DNA of 64,000 bases, taken from positions 1-64,000 of the forward strand of contig NZ_JAEEGA010000005.1 in the NCBI RefSeq assembly GCF_017829975.1, given 5' to 3'. The translations under genes and the position numbers were made by a program. The DNA comes from Vagococcus allomyrinae (GTDB lineage Bacteria; Bacillota; Bacilli; Lactobacillales; Vagococcaceae). The notes below the pieces were generated by a model that ran no database searches, was not told the DNA's origin, and saw only the letters and a program-made list of their open reading frames with translations. The first letter of the stretch is position 1, and every line of letters begins with the position of its first letter. Shown here in pieces: positions 43,079 through 52,785 of this stretch.

Positions 43079-44191
43079 ATGACACTAGGTCCATTTAAAA
43101 ATGACAGCGTAGGCAGCTTTCTACGCCCGGCTGCCCTAAAGGAAGCAAGAGAACAATATAAAAAACAGCTCATCACCCATGATGAGCTAAGAGCCATCGA
43201 AGATCAGGCCATTATTGACTTGATTCAAAAACAAAAAAAATACGGTTTAAAAGCAGTGACTGATGGGGAATTTAGGCGACGTTGGTGGCATTTGGACTAC
43301 ATCGTTAACTTGACTGGCTTAACGAAGTTATCTTTGGGCGATGCCACGATTTTCCAAGGCGTTGAAGCTAAGGATGTTGAAAGCTACTATGTCAGTGACA
43401 AACTGGCTTTTAACCCAAATCATCCCTTCTTAGCGGACTTTAAATTCCTTAAGGAACATGCGGGTGAGGCCATTGCTAAACAGACCATTCCTGGTCCTTG
43501 TATGGTTTACTTTTCTGGAGCTCTGTTGTCAAAAGACTATCAAGCTAACCCTGTCTATGACAATTTAGCAGACTTGGAAAATGACATCGTCCAGACTTAT
43601 CAAGATGGGATTCAAGCTTTTTATGAGGCTGGTTGCCGTTATTTGCAGCTAGATGATACGGCTTGGGGAGCCTTGATTGATGAAAAATATGACAAGATGT
43701 TAGGGGCGTTAAATCTTGAACCAGCCTCCTTATTGGCAAAATTTGAAGACCTTACTCGTCGTTCACTGGCCAATAAACCGGCAGATATGGCGATTACCTT
43801 CCACACTTGTCGTGGGAATTTCCAATCTTCTTGGTTATACGAAGGCAGTTTTGACACTATTTTAGAGCATCTATTTAAGATTGATCAATTTGATGGTTTC
43901 TTTATTGAATATGATTCCCAACAAGCTGGCGATTTCCAAGTATTAAAACAGCTTCATCAGCAAAAAATTGTGCTCGGTTTAGTCACGTCTAAAACCCCTG
44001 AATTAGAAAGCATGAAAGATTTGGTGGCTCGTGTCAATGAGGCCCGTCAATTTGTTCCCCTCGAGCAAATTTGTGTCTCTCCTCAATGTGGCTTCGCTTC
44101 AACAGAAGAAGGCAATCACCTAACGGAAGAAGAACAGTGGGCGAAGGTCCAGCTTTGCACGGATTTGGCTAAAGAAATCAGCAGTTTTTAA
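43079..44191 (+). CDS. MetE-like methyltransferase core protein (YxjG/YxjH family)
   Basis: About 370 residues, equal to the C-terminal half of cobalamin-independent methionine synthase. Seen are VGSFLRPAALKEARE at the start, TDGEFRRRWWHLDY, the zinc-binding His and Cys in TFHTCRGNFQ, FFIEYDSQQAGDF, and the last zinc Cys in VSPQCGFAST. AAGGAGG precedes the ATG at 43079. Stand-alone proteins of this type use a methyl donor and a thiol acceptor that are not fully settled. It is separate from the esterase unit and has no S-box in its short leader. Confidence 0.87.
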   Translation: MTLGPFKNDSVGSFLRPAALKEAREQYKKQLITHDELRAIEDQAIIDLIQKQKKYGLKAVTDGEFRRRWWHLDYIVNLTGLTKLSLGDATIFQGVEAKDVESYYVSDKLAFNPNHPFLADFKFLKEHAGEAIAKQTIPGPCMVYFSGALLSKDYQANPVYDNLADLENDIVQTYQDGIQAFYEAGCRYLQLDDTAWGALIDEKYDKMLGALNLEPASLLAKFEDLTRRSLANKPADMAITFHTCRGNFQSSWLYEGSFDTILEHLFKIDQFDGFFIEYDSQQAGDFQVLKQLHQQKIVLGLVTSKTPELESMKDLVARVNEARQFVPLEQICVSPQCGFASTEEGNHLTEEEQWAKVQLCTDLAKEISSF

Positions 44192-44254
44192 GAGCGGTGA
44201 TCAATGACCGATCCAAGGACGGAGCGTTTTTCATCGTGAGCATTCCACACAAAG

Positions 44255-44300
44255 ACTCCCCCTCTCCTCAAAGCGCAATTTGCCAGGGGAGAAGGGGAGT
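44255..44300. terminator. Bidirectional terminator
   Basis: ACTCCCC...GGGGAGT with inner TCTCC...GGAGA, between convergent genes. Confidence 0.75.
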
Positions 44301-44330
44301 TCTGTTTTTATCAAAAAGGTCACGGTCATC

Positions 44331-44771
44331 TTAGACAATATTTTTGCCTAACAACATCATGCTGTCCCATTCTTTAAAACCATTATTTGTGTAGAAATTC
44401 ACTATGTCGTTAATTTTATCCGTCAGGAGATACATTTTATGGACGCCACCTTCCTTTAAGACACGCTCTAATTCGGCCATCATCTGGAAACCGATATCCC
44501 GGTTTTGTTCCATGCCAAGGATCCCCATTTCTTTGATTTGAAAGTGAGTTTCATTATAGAGACTTTCCTTCTGTCCGAGAATAAAACCACAAGGCACCGT
44601 GTCAACGGAACAAATAAAGCCATAAAATCCTTCTGAATGAATCAATTGTTTCATTCTTTCAACAGCTGTCATCATGGTCCACTGGTCATTCCAAGGAGGA
44701 CCGTTAAAAATGGTGACATATAATTCTGACAACTCAAAGACATCTAAAATACTAATTTCATTAAAGTCCAC
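44331..44771 (-). CDS. GNAT-family N-acetyltransferase
   Basis: A 146-residue GNAT protein. The acetyl-CoA region is represented by IKEMGILGMEQNRDIGFQMMAELE (beta4 to alpha3), and the C-terminal FYTNNGFKEWDSMMLLGKNI is the usual beta5-beta7 part. Substrate is unknown. A cre-like AGTAAGCGCTTTTA about 120 bp upstream (near 44890) could link it to carbon control. Confidence 0.82.
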   Translation of the reverse strand: MDFNEISILDVFELSELYVTIFNGPPWNDQWTMMTAVERMKQLIHSEGFYGFICSVDTVPCGFILGQKESLYNETHFQIKEMGILGMEQNRDIGFQMMAELERVLKEGGVHKMYLLTDKINDIVNFYTNNGFKEWDSMMLLGKNIV

Positions 44772-45056
44772 GGTTCTCCCTCCTTTTTTTGTCCGATAAG
44801 TCAGTTAAAAAATCGGTTGATCTACATTACACCTTCAGGGTATTTACCTTTCACACCTGTGTTAAGAGTATAAAATGTCAGCCCTAAAACAAGTAAGCGC
44901 TTTTATCTAAATGTGATTTAACAGCTGTTTCCAAACGGTAACATACTTAATTATAATGATTCGTCTTTTTATTGTCAATTTTAATGGTGACGAAAATTAC
45001 GGTAATTTTGCCTAAGATTGCTTAACCAAGCAAATGAGTAATCCATCACAAACGAA
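44772..45056. other. Intergenic region
   Basis: Holds the probable GNAT promoter and the cre-like sequence near 44890. No small gene is recognised. Confidence 0.4.
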
Positions 45057-45089
45057 AAGGGAACCCAGACGGTTTCACTGAGTTCCCTT
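45057..45089 (-). terminator. Terminator of the yxeA-like gene
   Basis: AAGGGAAC / GTTCCCTT, eight-base stem followed on the minus strand by TTTCG. Confidence 0.75.
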
Positions 45090-45093
45090 AAAA

Positions 45094-45480
45094 TTAATTG
45101 AGGTTAAATTTTTCACTGACTTTCCCAGGCAGATCAGCCTGTGTGACTTCTTCCCAAGACTTCACGTATTTTCCTTTGGCGTCTAATTTTAAAAAGGCCC
45201 CTTCTTTCAATTCACTTCCCGCAAAAAATGACAATTTATAGCTACTACCGTCTTCCTTATAAACGTCTTGATAATAGATCACTCCGTGAGTTTGTTTCTC
45301 TCCATATTGACTGTTTGTCAACAGATAGACTGGTTCCGCTGAGATCAAAGGATTAAAACGATCCAACTGCTGGGCGATGTCATTGTCACTGGTCTGCTTT
45401 TCTGGTGCCAAAGCTCCCCCTACTACAAATACTCCTACTGCTAAAATTGCCATGGCGATGATTACTTTGATTAATTTCAT
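45094..45480 (-). CDS. YxeA-family (DUF1093) exported protein
   Basis: A 128-residue protein with an N-terminal hydrophobic segment (IIAMAILAVGVFVVGGALA) that serves as signal peptide or anchor. The body (NPLISAEPVYLLTNSQYGE...; ITYYQDVYK-type segment, here VIYYQDVYKEDGSSYKLSF; LKEGAFLKLDAKGKYVKSWE) matches the YxeA family of small OB-fold-like secreted proteins found in Firmicutes. Function is unknown. It is monocistronic. Confidence 0.82.
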   Translation of the reverse strand: MKLIKVIIAMAILAVGVFVVGGALAPEKQTSDNDIAQQLDRFNPLISAEPVYLLTNSQYGEKQTHGVIYYQDVYKEDGSSYKLSFFAGSELKEGAFLKLDAKGKYVKSWEEVTQADLPGKVSEKFNLN

Positions 45481-45703
45481 GATTGTCGCTCCTCTTAGTT
45501 GATGTCCCCATTATTCATGATTATCACGATCTTGGCATCAAGCTGCAGACTTAAGTCATCATCCACCTCAAGGCTTAGAATCCAACGTTATTAATAGATA
45601 GGCTCAAACAGCTTACAAAACTGTTAGTTTTCTGTTATATCATTATATGAAGCATCTCTAAAAAACGAAAAATCTGTTATTTAAAGATTTTTTAGACAGC
45701 AAA

Positions 45704-45733
45704 TACCCCCATCCAAAAACTGAAAGGGGGGTA
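45704..45733 (-). terminator. Terminator downstream of mutL
   Basis: TACCCCC...GGGGGTA hairpin directly after the mutL stop codon, with a modest T-rich tail on the minus strand. Confidence 0.65.
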
Positions 45734-45737
45734 ACTT

Positions 45738-47753
45738 CTAGTGAGAATCTTGAATTCTCTTAAACATCTTCTCCATGTCTGTATTATTAAAGTGGATTAA
45801 GACAGGGCGGCCGTGTGGGCAATTAAAAGGATTTTCACACTTAGCTAAGTCCTCCAATAAAATCCGCGCTTGTTCTTCATTTAAATAATGATTGGCTTTA
45901 ATCGATTGTTTACAACTCATCATGATCGCCGTGTCTTCCCGGAATTTAGCAACACTCGCCTGACCTGTCGTTAGGACTAAATCGATCATCTCACGAATTA
46001 TCGTCTCTTCTTTGCCACTAGGATACCAAGTTGGATGGGCCCTGACGATAAAACTGTTTTGGCCAAAGTTTTCTAAATGAATGCCCACTGAGGCTAAGTT
46101 ATCGGCATGTTCTTGAATTCTTAGAACGTCACTATTGGGGTAATCCAAGACGATTGGCACTAATAGTTCTTGTAAATCAGTTCCAACCTGACCGATTTTT
46201 TCGCGAAAATATTCGTACTTGATCCGTTCTTGGGCGGCATGTTGGTCCACAATGTAAAGGCCATCTACACTTTGAGCAAAGAGGTACGTGCCGTGCATTT
46301 GACCAAAGTATTCCAATTCTGGAAAGCGACCTTTGGCAGGATCTTGAGTGTCCATTTCCAAGTCTAAAACTTCCGGGACTTCCGGACCGAAAGGCAACTC
46401 AAACTTTTGGTCATCAACTTGGGCCAAATCGACGATTTTGGCTGGCGTTTCGCTGATCAGCTCCGCCGTTGGTTCAGCGATCAGCGAAGGGGGCTCAGAG
46501 GGGGTTAGACGCTCTTTCGGTTCTGCCAACCTTTCTGGTGGCAGATCTGCTTCAACTGCCTTAGACTCCTTATCAGGGACGTAGAAGCGACCTTCGGCAG
46601 CATCATAAGCCAAGCCCTGTTCTTTAAAGGTAGGTTGACGCTGACTTTGGTGACGGCTAATACCTGTCGATGCTAGGGGTGTTTCCAAAGGCATGCGGAT
46701 CTGTTCCACTTTCTTTTCTTTAGGACCGCGATTAAATCCCAGGTTACTGGCAGCATTGGGAATTAACTGTTGTTCACTCAACGCCTCTTGAATCGCCGAG
46801 GCAATCAGCGTCATCAGCTCCTGTTCTTTACTTAGGCGCACTTCTTGTTTGGTCGGGTGAACATTGACATCTACTAATAAAGGGTCCATATCAATTTTGA
46901 TCACTGCCAATGGAAAACGGCCTACCATCAGCTTGGAACCATACCCTTCTACGATGGCCTTGTTTAGTAAGTAGTTGCGAATATAACGGCCATTAATGAT
47001 GATTGACAAGTAATTGCGACTGGCACGGGTTAATTCCGGCAATGAAACATAGCCAGAAATTTTAAAGTCCAAATCCTCTTGCTCAATCGGCAGCATTTTT
47101 TTGGCCGTTCCCACACCGTAGATGCCGGCGATCGCTTGCTTAATATCGCCATTTCCAGTGGTGCTCAGCATTTTATTGCCGTCATGAACCAATCGAAAAG
47201 CGATTTGCGGATGACTCATGGCCAGTCGGTTGATAATATCCCCGACATTGGCTAATTCAGTTTGCAGAGATTTAACGTACTTCAAACGGGCAGGCGTATT
47301 ATAAAAAAGATTTTCAACGGTGATCTTCGTGCCTTTGCGCAAGGCATTGGGTTTATGTTCTAAAACTTTCCCTCCTGCCAACCGAACAAAGCTCCCTTCC
47401 CCTTCTCCTGTAGACGTCTCTAAGGTCATCTCTGAGACAGAAGCGATACTGGGCAAAGCTTCTCCCCGAAAACCTAAGGTGCGAATGCGAAAGAGGTCAT
47501 CGCGACTGTGAATTTTACTGGTAGCGTGTCGTTTAAAGGCACTTAACACATCATCATTGTCAATGCCATCGCCATTATCAATCACTTGAATTTTCCGCAA
47601 ACCAGCTTCTTCAATGTAGATATCGATCTGACTGCTGTTGGCATCAATCGCGTTTTCCACCAGCTCTTTGACCACGGAAGCCGGTCGTTCCACCACTTCA
47701 CCTGCAGCAATTTGATTGGCTAACATTTCTGATAGCTCTTGAATTTTACTCAC
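45738..47753 (-). CDS. mutL: DNA mismatch repair protein MutL
   Basis: A 671-residue MutL. The GHKL ATPase motifs are ELVENAIDANSSQ, DNGDGIDNDD and TLGFRGEALPSI. A variable linker of about residues 335-470 leads to the C-terminal endonuclease domain with DQHAAQERIKYE and SCKQSIKANHYL, ending in CPHGRPVLIHF. Presence of the DQHA motif means this MutL nicks DNA itself, as expected in a lineage without MutH. Start is GTG with GAGGAG upstream. It is last in the mutS-mutL unit. Confidence 0.97.
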   Translation of the reverse strand: MSKIQELSEMLANQIAAGEVVERPASVVKELVENAIDANSSQIDIYIEEAGLRKIQVIDNGDGIDNDDVLSAFKRHATSKIHSRDDLFRIRTLGFRGEALPSIASVSEMTLETSTGEGEGSFVRLAGGKVLEHKPNALRKGTKITVENLFYNTPARLKYVKSLQTELANVGDIINRLAMSHPQIAFRLVHDGNKMLSTTGNGDIKQAIAGIYGVGTAKKMLPIEQEDLDFKISGYVSLPELTRASRNYLSIIINGRYIRNYLLNKAIVEGYGSKLMVGRFPLAVIKIDMDPLLVDVNVHPTKQEVRLSKEQELMTLIASAIQEALSEQQLIPNAASNLGFNRGPKEKKVEQIRMPLETPLASTGISRHQSQRQPTFKEQGLAYDAAEGRFYVPDKESKAVEADLPPERLAEPKERLTPSEPPSLIAEPTAELISETPAKIVDLAQVDDQKFELPFGPEVPEVLDLEMDTQDPAKGRFPELEYFGQMHGTYLFAQSVDGLYIVDQHAAQERIKYEYFREKIGQVGTDLQELLVPIVLDYPNSDVLRIQEHADNLASVGIHLENFGQNSFIVRAHPTWYPSGKEETIIREMIDLVLTTGQASVAKFREDTAIMMSCKQSIKANHYLNEEQARILLEDLAKCENPFNCPHGRPVLIHFNNTDMEKMFKRIQDSH

Positions 47754-47809
47754 GTCATCACACTCCTCTCTTTAAGAATAGCTTCACGAGTTCCCCCGTG
47801 AAGCTCTGA

Positions 47810-50377
47810 TTAAATTCGTTTTTGCAATTCATATAACGTGTTTAAGGCGTCCATTGGGGTCATCTCCAATAAATTCATCCGTTTAACAGTGTCGATGACG
47901 CTTAATTCTTCTGTGGAAACTTCAGAAAAGAGCGACAGCTGGCCAGATTCTTCTTCCACTGAAGGGGCCGGCGTTTTAGGTTTAGTCGCCCCTGCTTCAA
48001 GGGACGTTAAAATCGTAGAGGCTCTTTCCAATAAATCTATAGGTAAACCAGCTAATTTAGCCACGTGAATCCCGTAACTCTTATCAGCAGGTCCGTCCAT
48101 CATTTTATGAAGAAAAACCACATCACCATCTTTTTCAACTGCCCCAACGTGGACATTGACCAAGCCTTGGAGGCTTTGTTCCAATTCTGTTAACTCGTGG
48201 TAATGAGTTGAAAACAGCGTTTTAGCTTTGACTTTTTTATGGATGTACTCGATGATCGCTTCTGCCAAAGCCATGCCATCATAGGTAGCTGTGCCGCGAC
48301 CGATCTCATCAAAGAGAATCAGACTATTAGGTGTTGCATGACGTAAGGCTTCATTCGCCTCCATCATCTCCACCATAAAGGTACTTTGGCCAGAGATTAA
48401 ATCATCTGAGGCCCCGATTCGCGTGAAAATTTGATCGAAGATTGGCATTTCTGCTGACTCTGCTGGCACAAAACACCCCATCTGCGCCATGACTACTGTT
48501 AAGGCCAATTGACGCATATAAGTACTCTTACCAGACATATTAGGTCCGGTAATCAAAAAGATGCTCGTATCAGGGTTCATCTTAACACTATTTGGAACAT
48601 ATTCTTGGTGTCCCATCACCTTTTCCACCACTGGGTGACGGCCTTCAACTAATTGTAAATTATGGCTGTTGGCCTTCATAACTGGGCGAGTATACTGATA
48701 CTTCTCACTGACTGTGGCAAAACTTTGCAAGACGTCAATCGCTGCCACCGATTTAGCCAATTTTTGCAGACGGCCAATCGACGCTTTAATCTGTTCCCGC
48801 ACTTCTAGGAATAATTGGTACTCCAGATCCTGCGACTTTTCTTCGGCTTCTAAAATCAAGGTTTCTGTTTCTTTTAGCTCTGGTGTAATAAAGCGTTCTG
48901 CATTGGTTAAGGTTTGTTTGCGATCATAACGACCTTCTGGCAAGTTAGCCAGTTGACCTTTGGTGACTTCAATGTAATAGCCAAAGACTCGGTTAAAACC
49001 AATCTTTAGATTTTTAATGCCAGTGTCTTGCCGTTCTTTGGCTTCCATTTCAGCAATCCATTGTTTGCCGTGACTCATGGCTTCCCGGTAAGTATCCAGT
49101 TGTTCGTTGTAGCCATCTTTAATGACACCACCGTCCATAATGGTTAATGGCGCTTCTTCGATAATGGCCGTTTCTATTAAATCTACTACATCTTTAACAG
49201 GGTCCAGATCCAAAAGTAACTCATTCCATTGCCCTTGGTTAATCCCTTCAATCAGTTGGCGAATTTGCGGAATCTGCTCCAACGAGGTTCGTAACTGAAT
49301 CATGTCTCGCCCATTAACGCTACCAAAGGCCACCCGGCCAGCTAAGCGCTCCAAGTCGTAGACTTTGGTCATGGCCGTTTGCAAGTCGGCTCGCTCAAAG
49401 AAGGCATCTAGTAAACTTTGCACCATCTCTTGTCGCCTATTGATTTTAGTTTCTTGAATCAAGGGACGATCTAACCACTGTTTTAATAAACGTCCCCCCA
49501 TAGCTGTTTTAGTTTCATCCAGCAGCCATAAAAGGGTGCCTTGTTTTTTGCCAGTGCGGATGGACTGAGATAATTCCAAATTAAATTTTGAATAGTGATC
49601 CATCTTCAAAAAGTGAGTCGGTTGATAAACCGCCGCCTTTTGAAGATGACCAAGACTGCGCTTTTGGGTTAAACTTAAATAGGCCAGTAATTTATTGACT
49701 ACCTCTTGCTCTAAATCAGCACTTAACTCACTGGCAATAAAGTTAAATTCCGCATTTTCAGTGGTCGTGTATTGTTCCGAAAAAACCACTTCCAACCGCT
49801 GGCTTAATTTTAGTTTTAAGCTTTCTGACAATTCACTACCTAGAACTACTTCACGAGTCTGCAGGCTCGAGGCTTCGTTTAAGACACTTTCTTCATCGAA
49901 CAGCGTGGTAACCTTTAACTCACCTGTACTTAAATCCACATAAGCAAAGCCAAATTCCTGCTGACGCTCGGCTGCCACAATGGCGGTTAAGTAGTTGTTT
50001 TCCTTAGCGTCCAACCCTTTGGATTCCATCACCGTTCCCGGTGTGATCAGTTGAACCACTTCCCGCTTGACCATGCCTACTGTGGTCTTTGGATCTTCCA
50101 CTTGCTCACAGATGGCGACTTTATACCCTTTTTCTATCAAGGTGTCGATATAGCCTTGAGCGGCGTGATGGGGTATGCCACACATGGGAATTGGATCATC
50201 CGCATTGCGATTGCGACTGGTTAACGTTAATTCCAACAACTGGGACACTTTAATGGCATCTTCGTAAAACATCTCATAAAAATCACCTAAACGATAAAAC
50301 AAAAAGGCATCTTCATAATCCTTTTTGATTCCGAAGTATTGTTCCATCATTGGGGTGTGTTTCGTTTTTTGTGGCAC
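47810..50377 (-). CDS. mutS: DNA mismatch repair protein MutS
   Basis: An 855-residue MutS of normal length. The mismatch-contacting Phe-x-Glu is in [11 protein letters not shown], and the ATPase has Walker [16 protein letters not shown], Walker [17 protein letters not shown] and the [10 protein letters not shown] switch. It recognises mispairs and recruits MutL. The GTG start gives the usual [15 protein letters not shown]-terminus, with AAGGA rather far upstream; the ATG codons in MMEQY are possible alternatives. Confidence 0.97.
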   Translation of the reverse strand: MPQKTKHTPMMEQYFGIKKDYEDAFLFYRLGDFYEMFYEDAIKVSQLLELTLTSRNRNADDPIPMCGIPHHAAQGYIDTLIEKGYKVAICEQVEDPKTTVGMVKREVVQLITPGTVMESKGLDAKENNYLTAIVAAERQQEFGFAYVDLSTGELKVTTLFDEESVLNEASSLQTREVVLGSELSESLKLKLSQRLEVVFSEQYTTTENAEFNFIASELSADLEQEVVNKLLAYLSLTQKRSLGHLQKAAVYQPTHFLKMDHYSKFNLELSQSIRTGKKQGTLLWLLDETKTAMGGRLLKQWLDRPLIQETKINRRQEMVQSLLDAFFERADLQTAMTKVYDLERLAGRVAFGSVNGRDMIQLRTSLEQIPQIRQLIEGINQGQWNELLLDLDPVKDVVDLIETAIIEEAPLTIMDGGVIKDGYNEQLDTYREAMSHGKQWIAEMEAKERQDTGIKNLKIGFNRVFGYYIEVTKGQLANLPEGRYDRKQTLTNAERFITPELKETETLILEAEEKSQDLEYQLFLEVREQIKASIGRLQKLAKSVAAIDVLQSFATVSEKYQYTRPVMKANSHNLQLVEGRHPVVEKVMGHQEYVPNSVKMNPDTSIFLITGPNMSGKSTYMRQLALTVVMAQMGCFVPAESAEMPIFDQIFTRIGASDDLISGQSTFMVEMMEANEALRHATPNSLILFDEIGRGTATYDGMALAEAIIEYIHKKVKAKTLFSTHYHELTELEQSLQGLVNVHVGAVEKDGDVVFLHKMMDGPADKSYGIHVAKLAGLPIDLLERASTILTSLEAGATKPKTPAPSVEEESGQLSLFSEVSTEELSVIDTVKRMNLLEMTPMDALNTLYELQKRI

Positions 50378-50392
50378 CTATTCTTCACATCC

Positions 50393-50800
50393 TTAATCTT
50401 TTAACTCTGAGGGCTTCCATAAATCTTCATATGTTAAGGCCAATTGTAAATTGACTTGAGATTCCAGCAAGTGTGTCAAATGCTGCAATAAATCATTGGC
50501 TTCAATCAGTTTTTCACGGTAACGAATAACCAATGGGTGATCATCAAAAGCAGCGGTCAATTCGTCCGCTTTTTTAATGGCTTGCTTTTCCGCTTCTGGT
50601 TTGCCGTAGTGGGCAAACTTAACGGCTTGCTTCTGGTATTCCTTTATTTCATCGGTCATGGCCACCAATCCTTGATGATCTTGAACCTTGGCTTCAATTT
50701 TTTTGTATTCTTGAATGATCTCGCTCTTGTCCAGCATGGCAAGGAGGTGGTCCAGGGCTCGTTGGACCTCATCGTCCATTGCGAATTCTTCTCGTTCCAT
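50393..50800 (-). CDS. ymcA: YlbF/YmcA-family regulator
   Basis: A 135-residue mostly helical protein of the YlbF/YmcA family (DHLLAMLDKSEIIQEYKKIE; EIKEYQKQAVKFAHYGKPEA). In Bacillus subtilis YmcA, YlbF and YaaT form the Y-complex that directs RNase Y. Its position between ymdB and mutS fits YmcA and the nearby rny gene supports an RNA-decay role. The cysteine residues that bind iron-sulfur clusters in Bacillus are not present in this sequence. ATG at 50779 is an alternative start. Confidence 0.85.
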   Translation of the reverse strand: MEREEFAMDDEVQRALDHLLAMLDKSEIIQEYKKIEAKVQDHQGLVAMTDEIKEYQKQAVKFAHYGKPEAEKQAIKKADELTAAFDDHPLVIRYREKLIEANDLLQHLTHLLESQVNLQLALTYEDLWKPSELKD

Positions 50801-50818
50801 TCACATTACCTGTCTTCC

Positions 50819-51619
50819 TTAGTCTCTAAAGGGACTGTCCTCATTGATTTGTCCTACTTCGATTTTTTTCGCTTTACCTGTCACGTCGTCTAATTCAATG
50901 ACACAGTATGAGAGCGTGTTACGCCCACTTTCAACCACTTCAAAGCGGTGGGGCAATGCGGTGCGAAATTTGCCGATGACCGCTTCCCGCTTCATCCCTA
51001 AAATACCATCGTAAGGACCGGTCATGCCGACATCTGTTAAATAAGCCGTGCCCTCTGGTAGAATGCGAGCGTCATTAGTTTGAACATGGGTATGAGTCCC
51101 AACAACTGCAGAGACCCGTCCGTCTAAAAACCAACCCATGGCCTGTTTTTCACTGGTTGTTTCCGCATGAAAGTCCAGAAAAATCAGCGGTGTCCGCTGA
51201 CGAGCTTCTGCTACCAACTCATCGATAACAGCAAAAGGATCATCGATGTCCACCATAAAGGCTCTTCCCTGAAGGTTGATAACCGCCAATTCCACCTGGT
51301 TCACTTTAATATAGACAATTCCCTGACCAGGTGTCGTCGCTGCTGGAAAATTGGCTGGACGAACCATTTTTTTAGCCTCATCGATAAACTCAAAAATATC
51401 CCGATTGTCCCAAGTGTGATTCCCCAAGGTGACAACATCGGCACCGTCTTGTAAAAACTTCTTGTAAATCTTCTCCGTAATACCACGCCCAGCTGCTGCG
51501 TTCTCCCCATTGATAATCGTCACTTGCGGACGGTACTTTTTCTTTAACAAGGGCAAATACAGGCTGACCGTATCCCGACCTACTGACCCGACCACATCTC
51601 CAACAAATAATAAACGCAT
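50819..51619 (-). CDS. ymdB: YmdB-family metallophosphoesterase
   Basis: A 266-residue TIGR00282 phosphoesterase. Metal ligands are visible in FVGDVVGSVGRD, INGENAAAGRG, TLGNHTWDNRD, DFHAETTSEKQA and VGTHTHVQTND. In Bacillus YmdB hydrolyses 2',3'-cyclic nucleotides and affects biofilm and motility decisions; it is commonly next to rny, from which it is here separated by a LysM gene. Confidence 0.93.
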   Translation of the reverse strand: MRLLFVGDVVGSVGRDTVSLYLPLLKKKYRPQVTIINGENAAAGRGITEKIYKKFLQDGADVVTLGNHTWDNRDIFEFIDEAKKMVRPANFPAATTPGQGIVYIKVNQVELAVINLQGRAFMVDIDDPFAVIDELVAEARQRTPLIFLDFHAETTSEKQAMGWFLDGRVSAVVGTHTHVQTNDARILPEGTAYLTDVGMTGPYDGILGMKREAVIGKFRTALPHRFEVVESGRNTLSYCVIELDDVTGKAKKIEVGQINEDSPFRD

Positions 51620-51807
51620 GACTGCTTCCTCTTCTCTATGTAAAAACCATTGTCTAATCTAATACTGTTTAGTAATTCCTTTATCTATTTTAACAATTTT
51701 TACTAGTAAAAGAAAGTAAATCACCAAGTCTTCTCAGGGAAATTAAAGAGGACAAGGCTTCTGAAAAGGGTCTTTTCAGAAAGTCTCATCCTCTTTGATT
51801 GGGTCTA

Positions 51808-52374
51808 TCATGGTTGGGGCGCTTCGGCCACATTCAACACTTGCCCCTCATAAAGGGTGTCATCGATCAGCTCGTTCATGCTTCGTAAATCGTCGATGTT
51901 CATGCCGTTAATCGTGGCAATGGCTGATAAAGTATCCCCACTCTGAACGATATACGTTTTAGTTCCATTAGGGTTGGGCTGAGCCAAGCCGCTGCTAGGT
52001 TCAGTGGCACCACTGGCCTCGGTTTGATTAGAGCTGCCACTGCTATCTATTGTCGGTGTTAACACTTTGGATTGATCCGCAGACTCTTGAACTCCGGTAT
52101 TGGGCAAGCGCTGCTCAATCGCCGTGATTTGTTTTTCCATGTCCGCATACTTCTGTTCATTCCCAAGGGTAACATAGATCAAAAAGCCCATGCCCGCTGT
52201 GATAACCACTAAGAACAACACCAAAACTGTCGTTAAGAGGCTACTTCCTGAGCTTGTTGGTCTTTGGGGACTTACTTGCTCATTATTATTAGTCATCAAA
52301 CGAGCTTGGGAACGGGCCGCCCGTGTGACAGTCACTTCGTCTGTTGATAGTTGTTCTAATTCTTCTTCGTTCAC
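51808..52374 (-). CDS. LysM-domain membrane-anchored protein (paralogue B)
   Basis: A 188-residue protein: acidic then basic cytoplasmic part (ARSQARLMTNNN), one membrane helix at about residues 47-70, an Asn/Ser/Gly-rich linker, and a C-terminal LysM domain (YIVQSGDTLSAIATINGMN..., about 140-184). Same design as the protein at 22265-22708. Start is GTG with AAGGAAG upstream. It lies between rny and ymdB, which are normally adjacent, so it appears to be a lineage-specific insertion. Confidence 0.86.
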   Translation of the reverse strand: MNEEELEQLSTDEVTVTRAARSQARLMTNNNEQVSPQRPTSSGSSLLTTVLVLFLVVITAGMGFLIYVTLGNEQKYADMEKQITAIEQRLPNTGVQESADQSKVLTPTIDSSGSSNQTEASGATEPSSGLAQPNPNGTKTYIVQSGDTLSAIATINGMNIDDLRSMNELIDDTLYEGQVLNVAEAPQP

Positions 52375-52785
52375 TTCAATAATCTTCCTTTCTCGCTAAA
52401 CTCGCTTCACCGGAATATAAAAAACGATCATTTTTTAAATTTAAACACAATTAATGCACACCCACTAGTTTATCACTATATTAGCACGCAAACAACTTCA
52501 AATTTCAACTTAGATGTCTTTCTCGTCTCTTTTGTCTTTTCAGCGTTACCTTTTCACAGGTAAAGCGCTCCTCCTGACAAAGACCGTTACTCTCACAAAA
52601 ACAGGCTACCAGCCTGTCATTTTCATGACTTGCTGATAACCTGTGTTGTTGTTTATAATGCTTAGTCACCTGATATATAGTTCCTATTAAATAATGACGA
52701 TCCGTCGTTAAACTTCTAGCTAAAGAGAAGCTGAAAGCACCACTCTTCGCTCATCATTATTTTACGGGATGTATATAGCTATTAA
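52375..52785. other. Intergenic region between rny and the LysM gene
   Basis: Contains a hairpin ACAGGCT-ACC-AGCCTGT near 52604-52620 that may end the rny transcript, and the stretch TAGTTCCTATTAAATAAT near 52679-52696, which recurs almost unchanged near 57360-57377. No gene is recognised. Confidence 0.45.
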
